DNA from: Larix kaempferi
Taxonomy: Eukaryota > Streptophyta > Pinopsida > Pinales > Pinaceae
Assembly: GCA_027924585.1 (NCBI GenBank)
Contig: BSBM01000361.1
Span: 69,934,501 to 69,998,500, forward strand
DNA: 64,000 nt
Direction of reading: 5' to 3'
Shown: one piece after another, positions 21,145-32,249 of the stretch
Numbering within the stretch: position 1 is the first letter of the stretch
Layout of the letters: each line of letters opens with the position of its first letter
Translations under genes and position numbers: made by a program
Notes under the pieces: generated by a model
Database searches by the model: none
What the model saw: the letters and a program-made list of their open reading frames with translations, nothing else
What the model was told of the DNA's origin: nothing

Positions 21145-22389
21145 TGTTGGAAATATGGCTGGTGTAGATTGTGTATATTTTCATTGATGGAAATCAGATA
21201 TGGCAGTGGCAACTAGCCATGATAGGGAAGCAAAAACAGAGCAACACAAAGCTGACATAGCAACATAATGAAGAGAGAGGTAAATGAAATGTCTAAATGA
21301 AAAATGTATAAAAAGAGAGGGAAATAAATATGTATAGATTGGTTGCTTTTGTAGTATGACAAGATTGTTAATTACAACTAGCCATGGTCTCTGTTTATGT
21401 GCACCGAGGTTGCTTTGGACTATGTGGGAACTTGCAGTTATGGTTGTTAAGGGAGAGTCCAGCGATTCGAACCTTTATAATGTTTATTTTATATCATTGT
21501 ATGGTTGTTGCATTGTGGAGACTTGTGACTCATGGAATACAAAAACCCTAGCTCTATCTTGTCACCATGAAGACTGCTACTTGCATTGAAATATGTGAGA
21601 GATACCATAAGACATCTCCAAAATCGTGATGTGGGCTCCATCGTGCAGTGGAATCTATGGCTACCCATATACCCTAGCGTGAAGCTAATTACTAATGGTT
21701 TTGCTCAGTTGAGTGCATGGGATATCCATTTCGTGTTGATGAAATTTGGAGTACATGTATTTGTTGTAATGTAGAGCATGAAATCCAATTGCTATAGTGG
21801 ATACACGATTCAACACTATCATGGAAGCCTATAATTGGTGGTGAATTGTGTGCTCTCCTCCACATTTAATGTGAGCTGCATCTCCTCCTGGAACAAGATT
21901 GTTCTCTAATTTTTGTTGAGTTGTGATGGCATTTAAAACCATTCCTCCTAGAATGCAACTATTGGTAAAACTTGTTGGTATCTTGATGCTACAAAGCTTT
22001 GGTAATTGCGACCTCAACCATCTTCCTCTTGAGAGGTGGAAGAGTTGATATGACTCTCTCCTTGAAACGTGGAGATTGGTAGGATTTATGTGCAGTTACC
22101 AATGTGGAAGAGTATTGGAGCATTGGAGTTGTGTGTGATGCAGCGTAGAATGAATACTCTTTAGTGTGAATCTTGAAGATCGGTGCATGTCCGAGGCTGA
22201 AGACTCCAAGAGCTGCAACCACGATCGTGTAGTATCCTAGTGCTGATATTTGAGAGCTGTGCGTTGAGAACAATGCGACATATGGACTAATGACTGGTGA
22301 AGTGTGTTGCGAACCCTAATTTCTCTTGTGCCAATACCCTCAACAATTTGGAGTTGAGTTTGTATCGTGGAACATCATGCTACTTCCAT

Positions 22390-22805
22390 GCACACAAAAT
22401 CAGTGCGATTTGGACATCAAAATTACGTAACTATCCTTGTCAACAGACTCAAGCCAATGCCAGTATCACCTTTGCTATCAATGGCAGTGGTGGAAGTTCT
22501 TGAGGCAATGCTATGTGACCCTTTGGGTGAGACAACACAGCTTGCTACTTTTGTCTAAATGTTGCGTCAAGTAGCTGGCTTGCGGCGGCGATTGTTTGTC
22601 TTGTTTGGGCATCCTACAGAAAGTGTAAGAGAAACTCTGGCAGTGATCATACGTACAATTGCAGAGGAAGATGCTATTGCGGCTGAGTCAATGCGTGATG
22701 CTGCATTACGTGATGGTGCTTTACTGCGACATCTGGTACATGCATTATTTCTTCATGCTGGTGAGCGTCGTGAAGTTAGTCGACAGCTTGTATCGTTGTG
22801 GGAAG
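22390..22805 (+). pseudogene. GRV2: GRV2/KAM2 (RME-8-type DnaJ protein) fragment in the 5' LTR, first part
   Basis: The encoded text includes SPLLSMAVVEVLEAMLCDP, then RQVAGLRRRLFVLFGHP, AEEDAIAAESMRDAALRDG and ERREVSRQLVSLWE. I recognise this as an internal stretch of plant GRV2/KAM2, the RME-8-like endosomal DnaJ protein needed for vacuolar sorting. A TAA after LATFV breaks the frame. At the LWE codons the sequence is interrupted by the hAT element. This LTR copy is closer to what I recall of GRV2 than the 3' LTR copy (for example RGERREV-like HAGERREVS against PVREHREVI). The full host protein exceeds 2000 residues, so this is a small fragment. Confidence 0.82.
22798..22805. repeat. 8-bp target duplication GTGGGAAG, left of the hAT element
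   Basis: Exact partner at 25219-25226; single copy in the 3' LTR at the corresponding site near 31213. Confidence 0.88.
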
Positions 22806-24000
22806 CAGGGATCAAATTTGAAGGGTGGGGTCCCATTTCACTATGAAGGGCTATGAGATATTGAACCCTTCAATGCTGCCATGTAAAAATAAGTTATTCT
22901 TTTCATTTGAAAATGTAATAGTACATCAAAATTTCAATGTTTACTGACGTAGTAAAGTTGAGAGGATTTATTTTTCAGTGGATATAGCAGCACTGAACAT
23001 TATATATGTCATATAACACAACCATATTTCGCCCCGATCTAGCGGCTCAGTCTCTAGGCCACTATGCCACCTTTTCCATCTTAGCAGTTTCCCAAATTGA
23101 GCAAAGAGAACTATCTGACTCCAGCCAACTTTTGTTCTCAATAGTTAATTATGGACCCTGTATGCTTCTTCTTTATAGCCCCCCCCCCCTAGATCCCGTT
23201 ATACATACTAAATCCGTGGTATGATGGAGTAGAGGATGGGTTGTGAAGCATAAGTAAAACGTAGGTAGACCAAGTAGAGAGGAGATGCATAGATGGTTGA
23301 AGTTCTTGTTATATGGTTGAAGTTCATGTTTTTTTCCAGACCAACCGATAAGGGAAACAAAATCAAAAGGTAAAGTAGCATTGTCATTCTAAAAATCAAG
23401 ATTACAAAAACGTTTTTGTCCCAGTTCATACAGTCGAACACAGATTGTAAGTGTAGTAGCATCGGTGGTCTTCATATTAATAAATACCAAGAATCTTAAA
23501 CCGTGTACTAGAGGAAGGTGTCGATTCGATGATTGAGCAATTGGGGAAAATAGCTCATGTAATACAGTTTAGATACAAAGTATGGATTCTTGATTTTACT
23601 CATTAACTAGATGCATGGAGGTTGGGAAAGTAGGAACTTCCCCAAATCCCCGGGCTTTTTGGTAAAGTTCGGGGGCGCATTGCGCACACCTGTTTCCCAT
23701 AGGGATGCAACCGTGTCCAGTGGCAGCTGAACGGGGAAGCACTTGGTTTCAGAGTGAAAACAATGGTCTTCCTTGTCCCCTCCATTTCACGAAAGTTAAA
23801 GGGTAGCTAAATTCTCAAGAGCTTCGATCGGGCGACAATGGAAAATAGGGAAAGGCAAGGAGCACATGGAATCATATATATGCGTATACACAGGACATAT
23901 GAAGAAATAAGCAATTGTTGTTGTTGCTACAATTAGGAATTGATAAATGTCGTTCTAAACAGCCTCTCACGGAGATTTGTGACAAACCCACTCTCGGGTC

Positions 24001-24038
24001 CAGGCTTCAAATTTGAAGCCTTCAAGGCCCATTTGAAG
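24001..24038 (+). repeat. Internal copy of the hAT terminal sequence
   Basis: It starts CAGGCTTCAAATTTGAAGCC and continues TTCAAGGCCC, closely matching the inverted right end of the element (about 25190-25218). No 8-bp duplication matching the right flank precedes it (CTCGGGTC against GTGGGAAG). Confidence 0.65.
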
Positions 24039-24422
24039 TAACAAAATTTCATTCAAATAATAATATTGTGTTTGAACTTTGAAGTTACAGAATTTTAATC
24101 AAATAACAAATTTTTTAAATAATGGATGGGATCATGAATGGATAAAATGATGTACATACCTGTAAATTCATAGGATGTCAAAAATCTAGTCAGCCTTGAA
24201 GTTGAGCTCCTCAAAGAAAACAAATTTCTTTAAATATGTTTATGGCAGGCTAGCATTGCCAGCTTCACTCCGCAAACTCTCCTGGAGGACTAGAGGAGAT
24301 AGGGTAGGTGGAACTTGGAAGTAGCTCAACCACAGTGGAATAGGGGTATAAGAAAAAGCTTGTTTCTATTCATGCAATATTATATATTGATGGTCGGAGC
24401 CATGGAAGCATGGAATTCGAGC

Positions 24423-24572
24423 ATTGACTTGATACAACAAAGAAAACTAAAGGTGGAACTCGGGAGCTGCAGGATTGACTTGATACAACAAAGAAAACAC
24501 AGGGTGTGAGGCTGGGAGCCGTAGACGGTAGGATTAACTTGATACAACAAAGAAAACATAGGGCTATAGGTA
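24423..24572 (+). repeat. Short tandem repeat, 3 copies of 51-59 bp, in the hAT element
   Basis: ATTGACTTGATACAACAAAG occurs at 24423 and 24474, and ATTAACTTGATACAACAAAG at 24533, each followed by a diverged GGAGC/GGTG stretch. Confidence 0.75.
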
Positions 24573-25218
24573 GGGGCCACGGGCAGGAGCAACAACCTGC
24601 AACATTACAAGAAGTTTATGGATTGAGGATTTTGTCTAAAATGCCAAATTCGTGGGGGCACATTAACATAATATATTATACATTGAATACTCAATTAACT
24701 CACGGAGTCAGCATTCACGAATTGGTATGTGATAACTTGTAACTTGGTAAGCCCGCTAGCAACAACACGTATGAGCCACCTACCAGGTTTACTAATTTTG
24801 TTGATGCCATTAAATGTGTTAAACACGTAAGCGCTCGCTACAAACACGAGAACTTCGAAGCGTTCAAGCCATGGGCTGCTCAGTGTAAGCCCGTCCACGT
24901 AAGTTGCTCAATGATATTATTAGAGGCCCAATGGTCCATGATCCATGGATGATCGAAGACGTGGATATTGGAGAGTAACCGAGTCCCACTCCCAAGTCAC
25001 CTAGCTAGTAGCTGCATTCCCAATTTCCCACTAAAAACTGTTGATGGGTGAAATTTGAAGCTACCCTTCTGTTGCAATTTTAAACAATAGTGGTTAATTT
25101 AATTATTGAAGGGCTTATCATGAAATTAAATTTTTTTTGCATGGTAAAATTTGAAGTGGCCTTCTATGACATGTAAATGACCTCTGAAGGGCCCTGAAGG
25201 CTTCAAATTTGAAGCCTG

Positions 25219-25226
25219 GTGGGAAG
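25219..25226. repeat. 8-bp target duplication GTGGGAAG, right of the hAT element
   Basis: Exact partner of 22798-22805. Confidence 0.88.
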
Positions 25227-25410
25227 ATTCCTATCAGCTTGCTTTGGATATACAATCACAAATGCTTCCTCCGGGGCTTGTTGCATATTTACATACACGT
25301 CCAACTGAGGATGATAATGATGATGGGTAGGTACAACTTAATCAGGCGGTAACTTCTTCTAAACGTAGGCAGAGGCATATTCTTCAGCCTAGAAAAGGTC
25401 TCATTGCAAA
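25227..25410 (+). pseudogene. GRV2: GRV2/KAM2 fragment in the 5' LTR, second part after the hAT insertion
   Basis: It resumes with DSY then MLPPGLVAYLHTRP and a short Asp/Asn-rich stretch, with a stop (GGGTAGGTA) replacing the GGACAGGTA of the other LTR. The text then turns basic (SSKRRQR, LQPRKG) before fading. Confidence 0.78.
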
Positions 25411-26093
25411 GGTGAAAATTGGTAGTGAATACAAAGCTCATGAAATTGAAAGTCTTATTTAAAAAAGGTGTTGGCCGAGTTTAAAATGAGAAATAGCCAA
25501 ATATGGCTATAACTAAAACTAGTTTAAAAAGAGAGGAATGTTTGGTTAAAATACAAAAGTAAATTAACAAGTCAAGAAGACAATGAAGAGACATGTTCCC
25601 TTGTAAAGTCACATTGGTTCTGAAAGGTCGTGTTATTTTCAAACACATATGACTATTGGAAAGGTATATATAGAGGAAACATATTCGTTCATACAACGTA
25701 TCTTGGTGGATTATAAAATATATCTTGGTGGATATTCTATTATTGATATGGACCTTGTGTTCATTCAAACATATTGGTGTCTGTAATCCTGAACGAGGAT
25801 TGGATTCCTCTCTACATGCCGGGTCATGTATACAAGCTGGGTTTTGTAAGAGAACTGGGTTTCTCAATCTAGCTGGGTCTAGATAGTTCATGCTATGTAA
25901 TGTAAAATTTTATTAATAAAAATACATTTGACCTACTCATATGTGTTTATATATTTCATATATATATAATTGGTAAATGTCATGATTGTTTCATAATACA
26001 TATGATTGATTGAATTAGTGCTTTGGCAAGAGATTTTTAAGTTTTAAGAGACACTGATTCACCCCCCTCTCAGTGTCTGAGACCTGTTCTACA
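25411..26093 (+). other. 3' portion of the 5' LTR, non-coding
   Basis: AT-rich LTR tail shared with 31477-32171. It has one copy of the 36-bp GCTGGGTCTTGTAAGAGAAC unit (from 25836), a TATATATAAT stretch and CCCCTCTCAGTGTCTGAGAC before the end. Confidence 0.7.
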
Positions 26094-26095
26094 AT

Positions 26096-26107
26096 TGGTA
26101 TCAGAGC
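26096..26107 (+). promoter_or_regulatory. Primer binding site (initiator Met tRNA) of the chimeric element
   Basis: TGGTATCAGAGC begins 3 nt after the 5' LTR end. This is the standard plant initiator Met tRNA priming site. Confidence 0.88.
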
Positions 26108-26220
26108 AAGGATGTCTTTGAACAACTCACTGGTGGAAGGCTGATTCAAAAGGAAAACATGTCCATTTTTAGAGCCAAGCACTTAATCTAAAGATAGGTG
26201 CCAAAATCAACATTTTAAAA

Positions 26221-26364
26221 ATGGCTAAAAATGTAGATGAAAAAATCCCCCTGTTTAATGGAGATGACTCTGCAAATTGGAGGGAAAAGAAATTGTACTT
26301 GAAGAATTGGAGAAATTTCAAATATATTTTTAATAATATTCAAAACTTCTCCAAAAACATGTAA
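26221..26364 (+). pseudogene. Remnant of copia-type gag
   Basis: ATG 26221 opens about 47 codons with IPLFNGDDSANWREKK, the N-terminal pattern of Ty1/copia Gag (LFNGxNYxxW). The frame ends at TAA near 26362, before an A-rich tract. It is all that remains of the element's own coding capacity and points to a copia-type parent. Confidence 0.65.
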
Positions 26365-26373
26365 TGCAAGGAG

Positions 26374-26432
26374 ATTTAAAAAAATAAAAAATAAAAAATA
26401 TAAAAATAAAAAAAATAAAAAAATAAAAATAT
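26374..26432 (+). repeat. A-rich tract between gag remnant and gene cargo
   Basis: About 58 bp of A-runs broken by T (AAAAAATAAAAAAT type), sitting exactly at the junction between element sequence and the poly(A) polymerase cargo. It could be a scar of template switching, or simple low-complexity drift. Confidence 0.6.
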
Positions 26433-26489
26433 CGTTAATAATTGCTTGAGCTTGATGGGGAGCCCCAACTAAACAGCGACGCATAGTAA

Positions 26490-27869
<1,380 letters not shown>

Positions 27870-27956
27870 TTTCGGCAATCACTGCAAAGTCCATACAACT
27901 TACAAGAATGAGAAATAATAATAGAAAGCACGATCGGAGCCCAACCCCAAGAGAGG

Positions 27957-28663
27957 GTGATGGCAATAAAGAGTCTTTCTGTCCGACTTCAAAAATTGAT
28001 AACGGAACGCGTTAGAATCTCTAATTCTCTTGACAATACTAATTATGAAGAACTACCCAAAGAGTTTTTCTGTCCGATTTCTAAAAAATTCATAATGGAT
28101 CGCGTTACAATCTCTAATTCTCAGATAACCTATGATAGAGACTCTGTAGAAGATATGTACGAGCCTGAAGATGTGCTTCCCGATCTCAGAATGAGAAATA
28201 TTATGGAAGAATGGTTCTCTCAGTACGATGTCGACCCTCCCTTGAAATTTATCTCCAACCAAAACGAACTCATGGCAGTGGCGAAATCTGTGGCGCGGCA
28301 ACTCAATGTGGACCTCCTGCGCGAATTCAGGGACTCGATCGAACACAAACTGTTGTGGCTGATGGACAACGGAGGAAATATGCTTTGCGTGGCCACGCTC
28401 TTATCATTCCAACAAGAAAATCTCACTTCCAAGTAGGAATATGCGCAAGACATCTACTCGCTAGCATGAGCGGGAATTTACAAAAGGGATTGATAAATCT
28501 TATGCACGGGTTGGTCATTAATAGCTCTGATATTTTTGCCATGGCGAGGATCAATCATACGACCACTAGTCTTATACATTTGGCCTGTACGAGACTGCTT
28601 TATAGAGAGACAGTGCTACGGAAAGCTACTGAGCGCGTTAGAACGACTATCCTAGAACGATGA
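27957..28663 (+). pseudogene. U-box E3 ligase-like fragment with an internal duplication
   Basis: ELPKEFFCPISKKFIMDRVT, ITYDRDSVEDMY and RMRNIMEEWFSQYDVDPP match the plant U-box pattern (FxCPIS, TYDR, LRxxIxxW), though the middle of the domain (CPVT region) is missing. The frame ends at 28436 and continues in broken form. A diverged copy of the segment from FFCPIS to ISNS lies 91 nt upstream (27971-28029 against 28062-28124). It starts only about 100 bp after the poly(A) polymerase fragment and on the same strand. The family is fairly clear; the exact gene is not. Confidence 0.6.
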
Positions 28664-29370
28664 AATCTGCGAAAGCATGGTTAATGTAGGGATTATCGAA
28701 ATGCTTTTCTTGCTCTTCGACTTCGGAATTTCTACCTCCCAAGAACTTATTGATGATCATAACAAAAAAAACGGTGAAACTGGAACTGGTATCTAACGAG
28801 GAGGAGGCTCAGTTCACGGTGATTGACACGGTTATGAATATTTTTGATAGGCTGTGCAGTGATTCGGAAACAACGCGGGAACGGTTGCAGCATATGAGTG
28901 AACAAGAATATAACACGCTCAGTGGTGAGAAAACCATTATTCTCAGGGGCATCCTTGTTCTTGACCACTGTCTTGGCTATCCGCTACATCCATTTATAGA
29001 GATTATCAGATGACATGTGGTTGAAAACGGAGGTGATATTGAGGCCACAGACTGATTCGAAGTCGAATTCGAACTCTAGACCTTTAAAAGTCACTGTAGG
29101 AAAATTCCACGTAAAAATTGAAGCAAGATCTGAAATCACTGAGCCAAAGAGCCGATTGTTGTCTGCGACGTCTTGGAGAACCTGTTTGTGATCGCGTTGT
29201 TTCCTGAAACTATCGAAGAATTCGTGCCTGCGTTTTACGTCGAGAGGAAAGTGTTGGAGCTTACTGTGTCAACGTATCAGGGAGTTGCATTGTTGGTTTT
29301 CAATTCCATAGAAAAATTGATCCAAAACCATTTGATTCTAAGAAATTTGTTGAAGAGGTAACTTCAGAGT
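28664..29370 (+). other. Gene-like cargo of unknown origin in the chimeric element
   Basis: GC content and short open stretches (for example MNIFDRLCSDSETTRERL at about 28830, FVPAFYVERKVLELTVST at 29220) suggest former coding sequence, possibly the ARM-repeat part of the U-box gene. Frames are broken every 60-90 codons and I cannot assign it. Confidence 0.4.
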
Positions 29371-29776
29371 CAATGCTAAGAAGCTCCTCGATGGTGTGTT
29401 CGAAGAGGATAATTACTCAAAGACCCGAGTTGTAATTCATGCGGTTGCAGATGAAGATGCAGCAAGCAAAGGAACCCTCCATCATTTATTTTCTCGAGAT
29501 GTGATAATTGAAAATATTCATAAACTACAATGGGCCAAATATTCATAAGATTTTCCAAAAAAAAGATGTTATGAATAAAAGAGCATCTCTTGGTTAACTA
29601 GTATTACATGTTTAAGAAAGAGCACTAAGTTAGGGGGATCTAATCACATTGCTCTTCACTCATGTGAAAAGAGATAGATGACAAAATTGGTACTAGAAAT
29701 AAAAGTCGGGGGAGTTATTCAACCATTTTCCCTTGATGTCAAAGGTGGAGAAATGGAAGTCGTATTGCCATTAATG
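29371..29776 (+). other. 3' internal untranslated region of the chimeric element
   Basis: Non-coding; includes GTCGGGGGAGTTATTC and AAAGGTGGAG purine-rich words leading to the polypurine tract. Confidence 0.6.
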
Positions 29777-29790
29777 TTAAAGGGGGAGAT
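29777..29790 (+). promoter_or_regulatory. Polypurine tract of the chimeric element
   Basis: TTAAAGGGGGAGAT lies directly before the 3' LTR. Confidence 0.8.
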
Positions 29791-30867
29791 TATTGGCAAT
29801 AAGGATGGTTAGATTGTGTAGATTGTCATTGATGGCAATCAGATATGGCAGTGGCAACTAGCCATGACAGGGAAGCAAAAAAAGAGCAACACAAAGATGA
29901 CAGAGCAACATAATGAAGAGAGAGGGAAATGAAATGTCTAAATGCAAAATGTATAAAAAGAGAGGGAAATGAAAATGTATAGATTAATTGCTTTTGTAAT
30001 ATGACAAGATTGTTAATTACAACTAGCCATGGTCTCTGTTTATGTGCATCGAGGTTGCTTTGGCTTGTGTGGGAACTTCCAGTTATGGTTGTTAAGGGAG
30101 AGTCCAGTGATTCGAGCCTTTATAATGTTTATTTTATATCATTGTATGGTTGTTGCATTGTGGAGAATTGTGACTCATGGAATGCAAAAAGCCTAGCTCT
30201 GTCTTGTCACCATGGAGACTGCTATTGGCGTTGAAATATGTGAGAGATACCACAAGACATCTCCAAAATCGTGATGTGGGCTCTATCATGCATTGGAATC
30301 TATGAATACCCATATACCGTAGCGTGAAGCTAATTACCGATGGTTTTGCTTAGTTGAGTGCGTGGGCTATCCATTTCTTGTGCATGCAATTTGGAGTACG
30401 CGTATTTGTTGTATTGTAGAGCATGAATGCCAATTGCTATAGTGGATACAAGATTCAACACTATCATGGAATCCTATAACTGGTGATGAATTGTGTGCTC
30501 TCCTCCACATTTAATGCGAGCTGCATCTCTGGAACAAGACTGTTCTCTAATTTTTGTTGAGTTGTGATGGCATTTAAAACCATTCCTCCTAGAATGCAAC
30601 TATTGGTAAAACTTGTTGGTAGCTTGACGCTACAAAGCTTTGGTAATTGTGACCTCAGCCATCTTCCTCTTGAGAGGTGGAAGAGTTGATATGACTCTCT
30701 CCTTCAAATGTGGAGATGCGTAGGAGTTATGTGCAATTTCCAATGTGGAAGAGTATTGGAGCATTGGAGTTGTGTGTGATGAAGCGTAGAATGAATACTC
30801 TTTAGTGTGAATATTGAAGATTGGTGCATGTACAAGTATGAAGAATCCAAGAGCTGCAACCAGGACT

Positions 30868-31476
30868 CATGCCAGTGTCAGTATCACCTTTGTTATCAAT
30901 GGTAGTGGTGGAAGTTCTTGAGGCAATGCTATGTGAGCCTTTGGGTGAGACAACACAACTTGCTACTTTTGTCTAAATGTGCGTCAAGTAGCTGGCTTGC
31001 AGCGGCGATTGTTTGCCTTGTTTGGGCATCCTGCAGAAAGTGTAAGAGAAACTGTGGCAGTGATCATGCGTACAATTGCAAAGGAGGATGCTATTGCGGC
31101 TGAGTCAATGCATGATGCTGCATTACGTGATGGTGCTTTACTGCGACATCTGGTACATGTGTTTTTTCTTCCTGTTCGTGAGCATCGTGAAGTTATTCGG
31201 CAGCTTGTAGCTTTGTGGGAAGATTCCTATCAGCCTTCTTTGGATCTACTGTCACGAATGCTTCCTTCGGGGCTTGTTGCATATTTACATACACGTCCAG
31301 ATGAGGATGATAATGATGATGGACAGGTACAACTTAACCAGGCTGTAACTTTTTCTAAACAGAGGCAGAGGCGTATTCTTCAGCCTAGAAAAGGTCGCAT
31401 TGCAAGGGTGAAATTGCTAGTGAATACAAAGCTCATGAAATTGAAAGTCTTATTTAAAAAAGGTGTTGGTGGAGTT
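30868..31476 (+). pseudogene. GRV2: GRV2/KAM2 fragment in the 3' LTR, uninterrupted copy
   Basis: SVSPLLSMVVVEVLEAML and LGETTQLATFV come first, then after a TAA and a one-base deletion a frame of about 166 codons reads RQVAGLQRRLFALFGHPAES, RTIAKEDAIAAESMHDAAL, LLRHLVHVFFLP, ALWEDSYQPSLDLLSRMLPS and GLVAYLHTRPDED, ending in basic residues. It shows what the 5' LTR looked like before the hAT insertion. Residual open length in an LTR is notable, but two lesions suggest it is not translated as a GRV2 domain. Confidence 0.82.
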
Positions 31477-31840
31477 TAAAATGAGAAATAGCCAAATATG
31501 GATATAACTAAGACTAGTTTAAAAAGAGAGGAATGTTTGGTTAAAATACAAAAGTAAATTAACAAGTCAAGAAGTTAATGAAGAGACATGTTCCCTTGTA
31601 AAGTTACATTGGTTTTGAAAGGTCGTGTTATTTCCAAACATACATGACTATTGGAGAGGTACATATAGAGGAAACATATTCATTCGTAAAGCGTGTCTCG
31701 TGGATGATAAAATATATCTTGGTGGATATTTTACTATTGATATGGACCTTGTGTTCATTTAAATAGATTGGTGTCTGTAATCAGGTTGGAGCCTGGATGA
31801 GGATTGGATTCCTCTCTACATGATGGGTCATGTATACAAG

Positions 31841-31948
31841 CTGGGTCTTGTAAGAGAACTGAGTTTCTCAATCTAGCTGGGTCTTGTAAGAGAACTGAGT
31901 TTCTCAATCTAGCTGGGTCTTGTAAGAGAACTGGGTTTCTCAATCTAG
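31841..31948 (+). repeat. 36-bp tandem repeat, 3 copies, in the 3' LTR only
   Basis: Units start at 31841, 31877 and 31913 with GCTGGGTCTTGTAAGAGAAC. The 5' LTR has a single unit, so the array changed length after insertion, or in one LTR only. Confidence 0.85.
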
Positions 31949-32171
31949 CTGGGTCTAGATAGTTCATGCTATGCAATGTAAAATGTTATTTAATAAAAAT
32001 ACATTTGACATATTCATATGTGTTTATATATTTCATATATATATAATTGGTAAATTTCATGATTTTTTCATAATACATATGATTGATTGAATTAGTGCTT
32101 TGGCAAGAGATTTTTATGTTTTAAGAGACACGGATTCACCCCCCCTCTCAGTGTCTGAGACTTGTTCTACA

Positions 32172-32176
32172 ACATG
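32172..32176. repeat. Target site duplication ACATG, right
   Basis: Exact partner of 21140-21144. Confidence 0.85.
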
Positions 32177-32249
32177 GTGGAAAATTCATTGCATTATGTT
32201 CATGACCCATTGACACCCTCAAATCAAAGTGAGGAGTTTCATGTTCAGG
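32177..32249 (+). pseudogene. Second half of the split exon
   Basis: Continues the frame from 21101-21144 as VENSLHYVHDPLTPSNQ and ends at TTCAG followed by GTAGGTACA, a good plant splice donor. The copia-type element therefore broke an exon of the host transposon's own gene. Confidence 0.4.

Larger units (their letters stand above)
22806..25218. mobile_element. Non-autonomous hAT element, 2.4 kb, inside the GRV2 part of the 5' LTR
   Basis: It is flanked by a perfect 8-bp duplication GTGGGAAG (22798-22805 and 25219-25226), the hallmark of hAT transposons. Its ends are CAGGGATCAAATTTGAAG and, inverted, CAGGCTTCAAATTTGAAG. The uninterrupted 3' LTR has one GTGGGAAG at the same place, confirming the insertion. 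No transposase frame is present. The interior holds a short tandem repeat (24423-24572), an internal copy of the terminal sequence at 24001 and a possible captured exon near 24762-24899. Confidence 0.88.
21145..26093 (+). repeat. 5' LTR of the chimeric element, split by a hAT insertion
   Basis: It matches 29791-32171 throughout except for the hAT element (22806-25218), a segment around 22222-22450 that is deleted in the 3' copy, and repeat-number change near the end. Net length is about 2.5 kb. It begins TGTTGGAAATATGG and ends GTTCTACA. Confidence 0.88.
29791..32171 (+). repeat. 3' LTR of the chimeric element
   Basis: 2381 bp. Its first bases read TATTGG where the 5' LTR has TGTTGG, so the terminal TG is mutated. 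It ends GTTCTACA followed by the ACATG duplication. It carries an uninterrupted copy of the GRV2 segment. Confidence 0.88.

Noticed and set aside
21356-21589. Open frame of 77 codons, with a close copy at 30001-30234, as a conserved gene
   Set aside because: The two copies lie at the same place in the two LTRs, so similarity follows from LTR duplication. There is no domain, and the text is Leu/Cys-rich without family resemblance.
23176-23192. Poly-C run as a polypurine tract or telomere-like signal
   Set aside because: No LTR boundary or repeat structure adjoins it. It is an isolated homopolymer inside the hAT element.
26096-26107. TGGTATCAGAGC read as part of a tRNA gene
   Set aside because: It is the complement of the tRNA 3' end at the standard position after an LTR; no cloverleaf or A/B box surrounds it. 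The same holds at 46793 and, inverted, at 41890.
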